Shown: positions 1 to 7,620 of the stretch, piece after piece
Layout of the letters: every line of letters starts with the position of its first letter
How positions within the stretch are numbered: position 1 is the stretch's first letter
Source of the DNA: an uncultured Beijerinckiaceae bacterium
GTDB lineage: Bacteria; Pseudomonadota; Alphaproteobacteria; Rhizobiales; Beijerinckiaceae
Assembly: GCA_937863205.1 (NCBI GenBank)
Contig: CALMGA010000174.1
Coordinates: forward strand, 1 to 12,349
Length of the DNA: 12,349 nt
Reading direction: 5' to 3'
Notes under the pieces: generated by a model
The model's input: only the letters and a program-made list of their open reading frames with translations
What the model was told of the DNA's origin: nothing
The model's database searches: none
Program-made: the position numbers and the translations under genes

Positions 1-1941
1 GCCGAACACGGCTGCGGCCTCATCGCCGCAGCCGTGTTCGGCGGAATGGCCGCGGCCGGCTGGCGAACGGCACGCCTCGCCGCTCCGGTGATCGAGCGAA
101 GCCGCGTCGCGACCCTTCAGGGCTACATCGAGGAGATGGATTTTCGCCGCGAAGGGGCGCGCTTCGTCATGCGCGTCGCCGCCAGCGACGACCTCGACCC
201 GGCTCACACCCCTTTTCGCGTGCGCCTCACCACGCGACGGACGCCACCCTTCGATGCCGGCGCCTTCGTGGAGGTCAAGGCGCGCATGCTACCGCCCTCG
301 CAGGCGGCCGAACCCGGCGGTTACGACTTCGCCCGCGACGCCTGGTTTGCCCGCATCGGCGCGGTCGGCAACGTCCTCGGCCGGATGGAGGACGCGCAGC
401 GGCCCGAGCCGCCCGGCTTCCCGCTTGCCTCGGCGATGGCGATCGATCGCGCCCGCAACGCGCGGGCCGCGCGCGTCGACGCCATCGTCGGCGGCGATCC
501 CGGCGCGATCGCCGCCGCCATGGTGACAGGCAAGCGCGACCTTCTCTCGGAGGACGCCAAGGACCTCATCCGCGAGGCCGGCATCTTTCACGTCATCACC
601 ATCGCCGGCGTGCAGATGACGCTTGTGGCCGGGATCTTCTTCGTCGGCCTGCGCCGTTTGCTGGCCTTGAGCCAGACGTTGGCGCTGCACTACCCGATCA
701 AGAAGTGGGCGGCCGGTTCGGCGATGATCGCCGCGGTCGGTTACGACGTGATGACGGGATCGCGCATCGGCACCGAGCGGGCGCTCGTGATGACGCTGAT
801 CATGCTGGGCGCCGTGCTGATCGACCGACGCGCGCTGACCATGCGCAATCTCGCCTTCGCGGCGGGGGCCGTGCTGCTGCTGCAGCCCGAAGCCCTGCTC
901 GGCGCCAGCTTCCAGCTGTCCTTCGCCGCCGTGGCCGGCCTGATCGCCATCCAGGAGGCTCGGAGTGCGGCCGCCGGCCGGTTCGAACTGCCGGCCCCCG
1001 CGGACCGTCGGCGCGGCTGGTGGGGACGCGGCCACGGGCTCGGCCACGCGATCGCCGCAACCGCCTGCGCGACGGCGGCGACGGCCTCCTTCATGGCCTG
1101 CGACTTCCACGAATTGAACCCCTACGTGCTCGTCGGCAATCCGTTGACGTTGGCGGTGATCGAGATCTTCGCCGTGCCCGGCGCGCTGCTGGGGACGCTG
1201 CTCTATCCGCTCGGCCTCGACGCCTTCGTCTGGCACTGGGTCGGGCTCGGCATCTCGGTCATCATGTCCGTGGCCAAGGTGATCGCCTCGCTGCCGGGAT
1301 CGCGCCTGCACTTGCCGGCCTTCGCACCGTGGTCGCTGCCGTTTCTCGCTTTGGCCGTCCTGTCGGCGGTGATCTGGCGCTCGCTCCTGCTGCGCCTCAC
1401 CGCCGTGCCCTTCGCCCTGGTCGGCCTTGCCGGAGCCCTGTCGGGACCGGCCCTCGACATCGCCATCGCCGCCGATGGAACCGCGGCGGCGGTGCGCGGC
1501 GCCGACGGACTCCTTGCCGTGATCGGGCCGCGCCCCAGCGCTTTCGCCGCCGAGCAGTGGCTGCGCGCCGACGCCGACGGCCGCGATGTGGCCAGCGCCC
1601 TCAACCGCGAGGCTTGCGACAAGCTCGGCTGCATCGGCAGGCTCGCCGACGGCCGCGCGGTGGCGCTGGTTCTCGACCGCGCCGGTTTCGCCGAAGACTG
1701 TTTGCGGGCGAGCGTGGTGGTGACGCCGCTGTTCGCGCCCAAGGGCTGCGCTGCCGCCACGGTGATCGATCGGGCCCGCCTCAAGATCACAGGGGCGCTG
1801 GCGATGAAAGCCGTGGGAGACGGCTTCGAGGTACGCACGGCCCGCGCCGCCGACCAGGACCGACCGTGGTCGCCGGCGCCCGCCAAGCCTTGGACGCGGC
1901 GGGCGAGAACGCCCTCGCTCAGTAGCGACGGATCAGACTGA
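1..1941 (+). CDS. comEC: ComEC/Rec2-family competence protein, 5' end outside window
   Basis: Probable inner-membrane channel for uptake of single-stranded DNA during transformation. The frame is open from base 1, so the start codon lies upstream of the window; 646 residues are visible. Residues about 35-130 look like the soluble N-terminal OB-like domain (DUF4131 region), ending in the family-typical [12 protein letters not shown]. The competence domain follows, with the hallmark near residues 194-211, [18 protein letters not shown], which corresponds to the usual G-hydrophobic-H-hydrophobic-SGxHM signature. Several hydrophobic membrane segments extend to about residue 490. The soluble tail shows no HxHxDH zinc motif of the metallo-beta-lactamase domain found in longer ComEC proteins; as I recall, a tail of this kind is common in alphaproteobacteria. 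The 3' end overlaps the end of lexA by 23 bp. Family assignment is secure; a role in natural competence is inferred. Confidence 0.9.
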   Translation, partial: AEHGCGLIAAAVFGGMAAAGWRTARLAAPVIERSRVATLQGYIEEMDFRREGARFVMRVAASDDLDPAHTPFRVRLTTRRTPPFDAGAFVEVKARMLPPSQAAEPGGYDFARDAWFARIGAVGNVLGRMEDAQRPEPPGFPLASAMAIDRARNARAARVDAIVGGDPGAIAAAMVTGKRDLLSEDAKDLIREAGIFHVITIAGVQMTLVAGIFFVGLRRLLALSQTLALHYPIKKWAAGSAMIAAVGYDVMTGSRIGTERALVMTLIMLGAVLIDRRALTMRNLAFAAGAVLLLQPEALLGASFQLSFAAVAGLIAIQEARSAAAGRFELPAPADRRRGWWGRGHGLGHAIAATACATAATASFMACDFHELNPYVLVGNPLTLAVIEIFAVPGALLGTLLYPLGLDAFVWHWVGLGISVIMSVAKVIASLPGSRLHLPAFAPWSLPFLALAVLSAVIWRSLLLRLTAVPFALVGLAGALSGPALDIAIAADGTAAAVRGADGLLAVIGPRPSAFAAEQWLRADADGRDVASALNREACDKLGCIGRLADGRAVALVLDRAGFAEDCLRASVVVTPLFAPKGCAAATVIDRARLKITGALAMKAVGDGFEVRTARAADQDRPWSPAPAKPWTRRARTPSLSSDGSD

Positions 1942-2620
1942 CCAGCTTGCCCTGGATCTGCACCCGGTCGGGCCCGAAGATTCGCGTCTCGTAGGCCGGG
2001 TTGGCAGCTTCCAGCGCGATGGACGCGCCGCGCTTGCGCAGCCGCTTGAGGGTCGCCTCCTCGTCGTCGATGAGGGCCACGACGATGTCGCCGGTCTCGC
2101 CCGTATCCTGGCGGCGGATGATCACCGTGTCGGAGTCGAGGATCCCGGCCTCGATCATCGAGTCGCCGCGCACCTCGAGGGCGTAGTGCTCGCCGGGCGG
2201 CAGCATGTCGGGCGGCAGGCCGACGGTGTGGCTGCGGCTCTGCAGGGCGGAGATCGGCGTGCCGGCGGCGATGCGTCCCATCACCGGGATCGTCACCAAG
2301 CCTCGCGCCTCCTCCTCGAGCGGAGCGGGCGGTCGCACCCGCCCCAGCGTGCCCTCGATCACGGCCGGCTCGAAGCGGCGGCCGCGCGGTGCCGACGGCG
2401 TCGAGGACTCCGGCAGCCTCAGCACTTCCAGCGCCCTGGCGCGGTTGGGAAGGCGGCGGATGAAGCCGCGCTCCTCCAATGCGATGATCAGGCGGTGGAT
2501 GCCCGACTTCGACCGGAGATCGAGCGCTTCCTTCATCTCGTCGAAGGACGGCGGCACGCCGGCTTCCTTCAGCCGCTCATTGATGAAGCGAAGCAGCTCG
2601 CTTTGTTTCCTGGTCAGCAT
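1919..2620 (-). CDS. lexA: LexA, SOS-response transcriptional repressor
   Basis: Repressor of the DNA-damage (SOS) regulon, inactivated by RecA-stimulated self-cleavage. The protein has 233 residues. The N-terminal winged-helix DNA-binding domain spans about residues 1-65 (begins [13 protein letters not shown], with the recognition-helix region [18 protein letters not shown]). After a linker comes the S24-type peptidase domain. Cleavage is expected at the Ala119-Gly120 bond in GRIAAG. The catalytic serine is Ser154 in RGDSM and the catalytic lysine is Lys192 in EATLKRL; the spacing of 38 is close to that in E. coli LexA. The ATG at 2620 is chosen because LexA proteins start at this point and AGGA lies 7 nt upstream (2628-2631). 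The frame stays open to 2752, but that extension would run through the SOS box. The gene is convergent with comEC and divergent from yjbQ, and is probably autoregulated. Confidence 0.97.
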   Translation of the reverse strand: MLTRKQSELLRFINERLKEAGVPPSFDEMKEALDLRSKSGIHRLIIALEERGFIRRLPNRARALEVLRLPESSTPSAPRGRRFEPAVIEGTLGRVRPPAPLEEEARGLVTIPVMGRIAAGTPISALQSRSHTVGLPPDMLPPGEHYALEVRGDSMIEAGILDSDTVIIRRQDTGETGDIVVALIDDEEATLKRLRKRGASIALEAANPAYETRIFGPDRVQIQGKLVSLIRRY

Positions 2621-2725
2621 CGTTTCGTCCTGGTCAGCGTGTCCGCACCCGAACGGGCGCCCAATCGGCGAGCATGGCTTGCGTTCTTCGCTCCATCCTA
2701 AAACAAAGGGTGAACGCAAGATTTT

Positions 2726-2740
2726 GTTCCTTTTAAGTTC
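2726..2740. promoter_or_regulatory. Alphaproteobacterial LexA-binding site (SOS box)
   Basis: The sequence GTTCCTTTTAAGTTC is a perfect GTTC-N7-GTTC direct repeat, the consensus established for LexA of alphaproteobacteria. It lies between the divergent lexA and yjbQ genes, with 105 bp between it and the lexA start codon and 47 bp between it and the yjbQ start codon. Surrounding DNA is notably A+T-richer than the rest of the window, as expected for a promoter region. LexA autoregulation is the expected role. No convincing -35/-10 pair could be placed for either gene, so the site's exact position relative to transcription starts is unknown. Confidence 0.85.
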
Positions 2741-2787
2741 CTCTTCCGGCAAACGTCAACACGCAAAATTCATCAAGGGCGAAACAC

Positions 2788-3225
2788 ATGGGAGCGAAAC
2801 ACATTGGCTTGCGGCAGGCATCACGGCGCATCGCGATCGCCACGCGCGGCAAGGGCCTCACCGATATCACCGCCGCCGCCGCCGGCTTCGTTGCGGACGA
2901 GAGCTTCGCCAGCGGCCTGTTGACGTTGTTCTGCCGCCACACGTCGGCGTCGCTGATCATTCAAGAGAACGCCGATCCCGACGTGCGAACCGACCTCAAG
3001 CGCTTCTTCGAGACGATCGCGCCGGAAGATGGCGACTACGTTCACGCCAGCGAGGGCGCCGACGACATGCCGGCCCACCTGCGCACCGCCCTGACCGGCG
3101 TGCAGCTCAGCGTCCCCATCCTCGACGGACGGCTCGCGCTGGGCACCTGGCAGGGCTTGTACCTCTTCGAGCACAGGCGGACGCCGCACCGACGCGAAGT
3201 CGTGCTGCACGCGATCGGCGAGTAA
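2788..3225 (+). CDS. yjbQ: YjbQ family protein (UPF0047, thiamine-phosphate synthase-like)
   Basis: Small soluble protein of 145 residues, the usual size for the YjbQ/UPF0047 family. Members are annotated as a secondary thiamine-phosphate synthase because some show weak thiamine-phosphate synthase activity; the true cellular role is not settled. Family hallmarks are visible in order: CRHTSASL (residues 49-56), NADPDVRTDL (61-70), EGADDMPAHLR (89-99) and the C-terminal LGTWQGLYLFEHRR (118-131). The conserved histidines and acidic residues in these blocks are probable metal or ligand contacts. The ATG has AAGGG 8 nt upstream (2775-2779). The gene lies divergent from lexA with an SOS box 47 bp upstream, and convergent with moeA with 31 bp between the two stop codons. 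It stands alone on its strand, with no thiamine gene nearby, so a thiamine role gets no support from context. Confidence 0.92.
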   Translation: MGAKHIGLRQASRRIAIATRGKGLTDITAAAAGFVADESFASGLLTLFCRHTSASLIIQENADPDVRTDLKRFFETIAPEDGDYVHASEGADDMPAHLRTALTGVQLSVPILDGRLALGTWQGLYLFEHRRTPHRREVVLHAIGE

Positions 3226-3256
3226 CGGCGGCAGCTTGCGGGCCGGGAGAGAAGCG

Positions 3257-4477
3257 TCAGCCGTCGCCGAGGCGCAGGATGCGGCACGGCGCGCCCGCGT
3301 CAGCGGCGGCGGCACCCGGCTCGCGAATGAGCAGGCATTGCGAGTGCGCCAGAACGCGGAGCATGGACGAGTCCTGAGTGGACGCGGGAGTTGCGACGAG
3401 CTGCCCGCCGCTCCCGCGCGCCAGGGTGGCGCGGAGGTAGTCCTGCCGATCACCGTTGGCCGGCATCGCCTTGCCAAGGACGGCCGGCACGCTCCCGTCG
3501 TCGCCGGCGCGGGGATCGCCGGCCAGCCGGCGCAGCAGCGGCACAAGGAACAGCACGCCGCACACGATGGAAGACACGGGGTTGCCGGGAAGGCCGAGGA
3601 TCGTCATCGCGCCGAGGCGGCCGTGGATCAGCGGCTTGCCGGGTCGCATCGCGATGCGCCAGAAGCCAAGCTCCATGCCCTGCCTGGCCAGGGCCGGCTT
3701 GACGAGGTCGTGGTCCCCCACCGAGGCACCGCCCAGCGTGACGAGAACATCGGCGCCGGCCGCCCGCGCGGCGGCGACCGCCGCCTCGACCGCAGCCAGC
3801 CGGTCTTGAACGATGCCGAGGTCGAGCGTGCGGCCGCCGGCACCCGCCACGAGGGCCGCCACCGCATAGCCGTTGGAGGCCACGATCTTGTCCTTGCCGA
3901 CGACCGAGCCCGGCGCCACCAGTTCGTCCCCGGTGGCGACGACCGCGACCAGCGGCCGGCGCGTCACCGGCACCTGCGGATGGTTCATCGCGGCCGCCAG
4001 CGCCAAGGCGGACGGGCCGAGCCGCTGTCCCGGTTGCAGCAGCACCTCGCCTTCGCCGAAGTCGATGCCGGCGCGGCGGATGTTGCGGCCAAGCTCGGGC
4101 CGTTCCAGCGCGGTGACGTGGTCGCCTTCAACGGCGGCGCTTTCCTGGACCAGCACCGCGTCGGCACCGGGCGGAATGGCGGCGCCGGTGAAGATGCGCA
4201 CGGCTTCGCGCGGGTGAAGCGTGCCGCCATACCCCCGGCCGGCCGCGCTTTCGCCGACGATGCGCAGGGCCTCGCCGAGATCGGCATGGCGAAGGGCGTA
4301 GCCGTCCATCGCCGAAACGTCGCAGGGCGGCTGGGTGCGAAGCGCCGCGAGTGGTCGCGCCAGCGTGCGGCCGATCGCCTCGTGGAGCGTCGCCATCTCC
4401 GCCGGCAGCGGCTCAACGCCGGCCAGCACTCTTTCCAGCGCGTCTTCGACGGAGAGAAGGCCGCTTCGCTCGCTCAC
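3257..4477 (-). CDS. moeA: MoeA, molybdopterin molybdotransferase
   Basis: Inserts molybdate into adenylylated molybdopterin in the last common step of molybdenum-cofactor synthesis; cytoplasmic. With the GTG start at 4477 the protein has 406 residues, typical for MoeA. Visible signatures are [12 protein letters not shown] (50-61), [11 protein letters not shown] (96-106), VATGDEL (180-186), [14 protein letters not shown] (248-261, the MoCF-binding domain signature), MRPGKP (277-282) and GLPGNPVSS (295-303). The GTG is chosen because it shares GTGA with the moaC stop codon, it has GGGGGA 9 nt upstream, and homology begins here. The same frame is open upstream to 4723, but that stretch lies inside moaC and does not resemble MoeA. 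It is the last gene of the trpGDC-moaC-moeA run. C-terminal domain IV is present, so the protein looks complete. Confidence 0.95.
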   Translation of the reverse strand: MSERSGLLSVEDALERVLAGVEPLPAEMATLHEAIGRTLARPLAALRTQPPCDVSAMDGYALRHADLGEALRIVGESAAGRGYGGTLHPREAVRIFTGAAIPPGADAVLVQESAAVEGDHVTALERPELGRNIRRAGIDFGEGEVLLQPGQRLGPSALALAAAMNHPQVPVTRRPLVAVVATGDELVAPGSVVGKDKIVASNGYAVAALVAGAGGRTLDLGIVQDRLAAVEAAVAAARAAGADVLVTLGGASVGDHDLVKPALARQGMELGFWRIAMRPGKPLIHGRLGAMTILGLPGNPVSSIVCGVLFLVPLLRRLAGDPRAGDDGSVPAVLGKAMPANGDRQDYLRATLARGSGGQLVATPASTQDSSMLRVLAHSQCLLIREPGAAAADAGAPCRILRLGDG

Positions 4478-4947
4478 GCGATCCAATCCCCCGAAGCGCC
4501 GCCGGACTTCGCGAGCAGCGAAATGGCATCGATGCGCATGCCGCGGTCCACCGCCTTGAGCATGTCGTAGAGGGTGAGAAGGCTGAGCGATACGGCCGTC
4601 AGCGCCTCCATCTCCACGCCGGTCCGCCCCGAGACCTTGACCGTGGCGGTCACCCGGAAACCTGGCAGCGACGGAACCGGCTCGATCTCCACCGTCACCT
4701 TCGTCAGGGCGAGCGGATGGCACAGCGGGATGAGGTCCGACGTGCGCTTGGCGGCCATGATGCCGGCGAGGCGGGCCGTGGCGACCACGTCGCCCTTCTT
4801 CGCGCTGCCGGACAGGGCGAGGTCGAGGGTCGCCGGCAGCATGAAGATGCGGCCGGTGGCAACGGCGACGCGTTCGCTGACGTCCTTGGCCGACACGTCG
4901 ACCATGTTGGCGGCGCCGCTCGCATCGAGGTGGGTGAGGCCGCTCAC
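4474..4947 (-). CDS. moaC: MoaC, cyclic pyranopterin monophosphate synthase
   Basis: Converts 3',8-cyclo-7,8-dihydro-GTP, the MoaA product, to cyclic pyranopterin monophosphate early in molybdenum-cofactor synthesis. The protein has 157 residues, normal for MoaC, and is complete: N-terminal [16 protein letters not shown], then [11 protein letters not shown] (72-82), [10 protein letters not shown] (110-119) and [12 protein letters not shown] (126-137). Lys51, Asp128 and Lys131 match the catalytic residues and numbering I recall for E. coli MoaC. It starts with GTG at 4947, overlapping the trpC stop as GTGA; its own stop TGA overlaps the moeA GTG in the same way. These 4-base overlaps suggest translational coupling of trpC, moaC and moeA. 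MoaA, its partner in the pathway, is not in the window. Confidence 0.96.
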   Translation of the reverse strand: MSGLTHLDASGAANMVDVSAKDVSERVAVATGRIFMLPATLDLALSGSAKKGDVVATARLAGIMAAKRTSDLIPLCHPLALTKVTVEIEPVPSLPGFRVTATVKVSGRTGVEMEALTAVSLSLLTLYDMLKAVDRGMRIDAISLLAKSGGASGDWIA

Positions 4948-5777
4948 GGCCGCGCGGCGACGCGCTGGGGCCGCGCCTCGGCCGGCGACGGTCCGAGAAG
5001 CGCGCGCGTGGCCGCGGTCACGTCGGGCTGCCGCATCAGGCTCTCGCCGACGAGGATCGTGCGGATGCCGTATCCGGCCAGTTGTTGGCGGTCGGCCGGG
5101 CCGGCGATGCCGCTCTCGCCCACGATGATGCGATCATCGGGGATCAGGGCCGCCAAGCGCTCGGCGGTGGCGAGCGAGACGGCGAAGGTGCGCAGGTCGC
5201 GGTTGTTGATGCCGACGAGCCGGGTTTCCAGCCGCAGGGCCCTGCGCAGTTCGGCCTCGTCGTGGACCTCGACGAGGACGTTCATGCCGAGTTCGTGCGC
5301 CGCGTCGCGCAAGTCGCCGGCGAGGGCATCGTCGAGGCAGGCCATGATCAGCAGGATGCAGTCGGCGCCATGGGCGCGCGCTTCCGCGACCTGATAGGTG
5401 TCGAACAGGAAATCCTTGCGCAGGACGGGGATGGCGACGGCGTCGCGCGCCCTGCCGAGAAAGGCGAGGTCGCCGGCGAAGCTCGGGCGGTCGGTCAGCA
5501 CCGACAGGCAGGCGGCTCCGCCCGCTTCGTAGGCCAGCGCCAGCGAGGGTGGATCGAAATCGGCGCGGATCAGCCCCTTCGACGGGCTCGCCTTCTTGAT
5601 CTCGGCGATCAGAGCCGTTTCGCCAGCGGCGTGCCTGGACTCGATGGCGGCGATGAAGCCGCGCGGCGGCGCCGCGGCACGGGCGCGGGCCCACATCGTC
5701 TCGTCAGGCACCCTCGCGCGGCTGTCCGCGATCTCCCGGCGCTTGTAGGCCTCGATGGTCTGCAGGATGTCGGCCAT
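4944..5777 (-). CDS. trpC: TrpC, indole-3-glycerol-phosphate synthase
   Basis: Catalyses ring closure and decarboxylation of carboxyphenylamino-deoxyribulose phosphate to indole-3-glycerol phosphate in tryptophan synthesis. It is a single-domain TIM barrel of 277 residues, without a fused TrpF domain. Motifs in order: [10 protein letters not shown] (59-68), VLRKDFLFD (118-126, catalytic lysine region), [11 protein letters not shown] (167-177), [12 protein letters not shown] (187-198) and IIVGESGI (217-224). The C-terminal tail of about 15 residues is rich in Ala, Pro and Arg and probably disordered. The ATG at 5777 lies 3 nt after the trpD stop, and the stop overlaps the moaC start by 4 nt. 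This places it mid-operon between trpD and moaC. TrpF and TrpAB are not in the window; in related genomes they sit elsewhere. Confidence 0.96.
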   Translation of the reverse strand: MADILQTIEAYKRREIADSRARVPDETMWARARAAAPPRGFIAAIESRHAAGETALIAEIKKASPSKGLIRADFDPPSLALAYEAGGAACLSVLTDRPSFAGDLAFLGRARDAVAIPVLRKDFLFDTYQVAEARAHGADCILLIMACLDDALAGDLRDAAHELGMNVLVEVHDEAELRRALRLETRLVGINNRDLRTFAVSLATAERLAALIPDDRIIVGESGIAGPADRQQLAGYGIRTILVGESLMRQPDVTAATRALLGPSPAEARPQRVAARP

Positions 5778-5780
5778 GGG

Positions 5781-6824
5781 CTATTCCGCGGCGGCGTGGA
5801 GCGGGGCCGCATCGGGCGCGGAGGCACCGACGAGGTGGTGCAGCACCGCCTGCGCCCGCCCCGATGCGAGCATCTCTCCGGCGATGGCGACGCCCTCGCG
5901 GAGGTGTTGCGCGCGGCCGGCCACCACCAGCGCGGCGGCGGCGTTGAAGCAGGCGATGTCGCGATACGCGTTGTCGGCGCCCTGGAGCACGGCCCGCAGC
6001 GCGGCGGCATTGTGGTCGGCGTCCCCGCCCTTCAGCTCGGCAAGGGTCGCCCGACGCAGGCCGGCCTCCTCCGGCTCGGTCGTGAAGCGGCGGATGGCGC
6101 CGGCGTGCCATTCCACCACGCTCGTCGGCCCGGTGGTGCTGATCTCGTCGAGGCCGTCGCAGCCGTGCACCAGCCACGCCCGTTCGGCCCCGAGGCTGCC
6201 GAGCACCCGCGCCAGCGGCTCCAGCCAATCGGCCGCGTAGACGCCGACGACGAGGCGGCCGACCCCGGCCGGATTCGACAAGGGCCCGAGCAGGTTGAAG
6301 ATCGTGCGCAGACCGAGGTCGGCGCGCACCGCCGCGACGAACCGCATCGCCGGATGATGGGCCGGCGCCGACAGGAAGCAGATGTTGGCCTCGCGCAGGC
6401 AGCGTTCCGCGTCCGCTGCGGTGCCGCCAACCGCGACGCCGAGCGCGGCGAGCACGTCGCTCGATCCCGAGCGGGAGGATGCCGCCCGGTTGCCGTGCTT
6501 GGCGACCGGCACGCCGGCCGCGGCGACGATGATCGCGGCCAGGGTGGAGACGTTGTAAGTGCCGTGGCCGTCCCCGCCGGTGCCGACGATGTCGATGGCG
6601 TCGGCCGGCGCGGCGACGCGCAGCATCCGCGCGCGCATCGCGGCCACGGCGCCGGCGATCTCGTCGATCGTTTCGCCGCGCACGCGCAGCGCCATCAGCA
6701 ACGCCCCGACCTGCGCCGGACCGGCATCGCCCGACAGCAGTCGGGCGAACACGTCTTCCGCCTCGCCGCGCGACAAGGTCTGGCCGGCGGCGAGGCGCTG
6801 CAGCACCGGCTTCAAACCGTCCAT
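5781..6824 (-). CDS. trpD: TrpD, anthranilate phosphoribosyltransferase
   Basis: Transfers the phosphoribosyl group of PRPP to anthranilate, the second committed step of tryptophan synthesis. The protein has 347 residues, typical for stand-alone TrpD with no fused glutaminase domain. An N-terminal helical domain (residues 1 to about 70) is followed by the PRPP-binding loop [16 protein letters not shown] (79-94) and the anthranilate/PRPP motif [21 protein letters not shown] (from 109 to 129). The downstream region includes [15 protein letters not shown], which fits the family block FNxLGPLxNPA. The start ATG shares its A with the TGA stop of trpG (TGATG), and 3 bp separate it from trpC, so it is probably co-transcribed and translationally coupled to trpG. 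Nothing appears truncated or degraded. Confidence 0.97.
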   Translation of the reverse strand: MDGLKPVLQRLAAGQTLSRGEAEDVFARLLSGDAGPAQVGALLMALRVRGETIDEIAGAVAAMRARMLRVAAPADAIDIVGTGGDGHGTYNVSTLAAIIVAAAGVPVAKHGNRAASSRSGSSDVLAALGVAVGGTAADAERCLREANICFLSAPAHHPAMRFVAAVRADLGLRTIFNLLGPLSNPAGVGRLVVGVYAADWLEPLARVLGSLGAERAWLVHGCDGLDEISTTGPTSVVEWHAGAIRRFTTEPEEAGLRRATLAELKGGDADHNAAALRAVLQGADNAYRDIACFNAAAALVVAGRAQHLREGVAIAGEMLASGRAQAVLHHLVGASAPDAAPLHAAAE

Positions 6825-7468
6825 CAGGCAGCCCCCGCCCGCTGCCGGCCGTTCCAGGCGGCGGCGAGATCGAGGAAGTTCGCCATGATCCGCCGTCCGC
6901 CTTCCGAGGCGATGCTTTCGGGGTGGAACTGCACCCCGTGGACCGGCAGGCTGCGGTGCGACAGCGCCATGATCAGGCCGTCGGTTTCCGCCGTCACGGC
7001 GAGGCAGGCCGGCAGCGTCGCGCGCTCAACCACCAGCGAATGATAGCGCGTCGCCCGGAACGCCTCGTCGAAGCCGCCGAACAGCCCTTGCGCCCGATGG
7101 GTCATCACGGCCACCTTGCCATGCACCGGCCGGGGCGCGCGCACCACGTCGCCGCCGAACGCCTCGCCGATCGCCTGGTGTCCGAGGCAGACGCCGAACA
7201 TCGGGATGGTCGGGCCGGCCAGCCGGATCAGGTCGAGGCAGATGCCGGCCTCGCGCGGCGTGCACGGGCCCGGCGACAGCACGATCGCGTCGGGTCGGGC
7301 GACGACGATCGCGGCGGCGCTGCGGGCATCGTTGCGCACCACCTCCACTTCGGCTCCCAGCGCACGGAAATCATGCACGAGGTTCCAGGTGAAGCTGTCG
7401 TAGTTATCGATCAGAACGAGCTGGGGCGGGGCGGAATGCGGCCCGGACAACGAAGGCATGGCGGTCAT
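6824..7468 (-). CDS. trpG: TrpG, anthranilate synthase glutamine amidotransferase subunit
   Basis: Class I glutamine amidotransferase that releases ammonia from glutamine for TrpE; in many bacteria the same subunit also serves PabB in folate synthesis. With the ATG at 7468 it has 214 residues. Key sites are [12 protein letters not shown] (19-30), LSPGPCTP (64-71), the nucleophile Cys94 in [11 protein letters not shown], and the triad partners His182 and Glu184 in VQFHPESI. The ATG is chosen because GAGGGAGG lies 9 nt upstream. A TTG at 7495 would extend the frame but puts that ribosome-binding site inside the gene. The first 16 residues are not conserved-looking and precede the usual family start, so ATG 7459 remains possible. 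It is the first gene of the minus-strand cluster; no trpE is adjacent, since the next gene upstream is a divergent phosphoesterase. Confidence 0.95.
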   Translation of the reverse strand: MTAMPSLSGPHSAPPQLVLIDNYDSFTWNLVHDFRALGAEVEVVRNDARSAAAIVVARPDAIVLSPGPCTPREAGICLDLIRLAGPTIPMFGVCLGHQAIGEAFGGDVVRAPRPVHGKVAVMTHRAQGLFGGFDEAFRATRYHSLVVERATLPACLAVTAETDGLIMALSHRSLPVHGVQFHPESIASEGGRRIMANFLDLAAAWNGRQRAGAA

Positions 7469-7477
7469 ATCGGCCAG

Positions 7478-7485
7478 CCTCCCTC
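7478..7485 (-). promoter_or_regulatory. Strong ribosome-binding site of trpG
   Basis: On the minus strand this reads GAGGGAGG, a strong match to the anti-Shine-Dalgarno sequence, and ends 9 nt before the ATG at 7468. It argues against the upstream in-frame TTG at 7495 as the start of trpG. Confidence 0.75.
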
Positions 7486-7620
7486 GCAGCGTCAAGGGCG
7501 GCCGAGGGCCTCGACGTCACCATCCCGTCGCGTTTCGCCCTTCTGTTCGCGCAGCCAAACTCGATCGCGCGACCGGCCATCAGGCGGGCATCGCGCAGCC
7601 CTGGATCCGGAGACTTGACC

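Noticed and set aside
2621..2752. Upstream extension of lexA by 44 codons
   Set aside because: LexA homology starts at the ATG at 2620, which has a ribosome-binding site, and the extension would place the SOS box inside the gene.
3236..4570. Plus-strand open frame (444 codons) opposite moeA
   Set aside because: It is a composition artefact opposite a complete MoeA with all signature motifs.
4478..4723. Upstream extension of moeA by 82 codons
   Set aside because: This stretch overlaps moaC in another frame and does not resemble MoeA; the GTG overlapping the moaC stop gives a normal-length protein.
5082..7043. Long plus-strand open frame (653 codons) opposite trpC, trpD and trpG
   Set aside because: It spans parts of three genuine genes on the other strand, has a biased low-complexity composition and no recognisable family.
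7490..7495. TTGACG on the minus strand followed 17 nt later by CGATAT, considered as a trpG promoter
   Set aside because: The -10 element is a poor match and would overlap the start codon favoured by the strong ribosome-binding site, leaving no leader.
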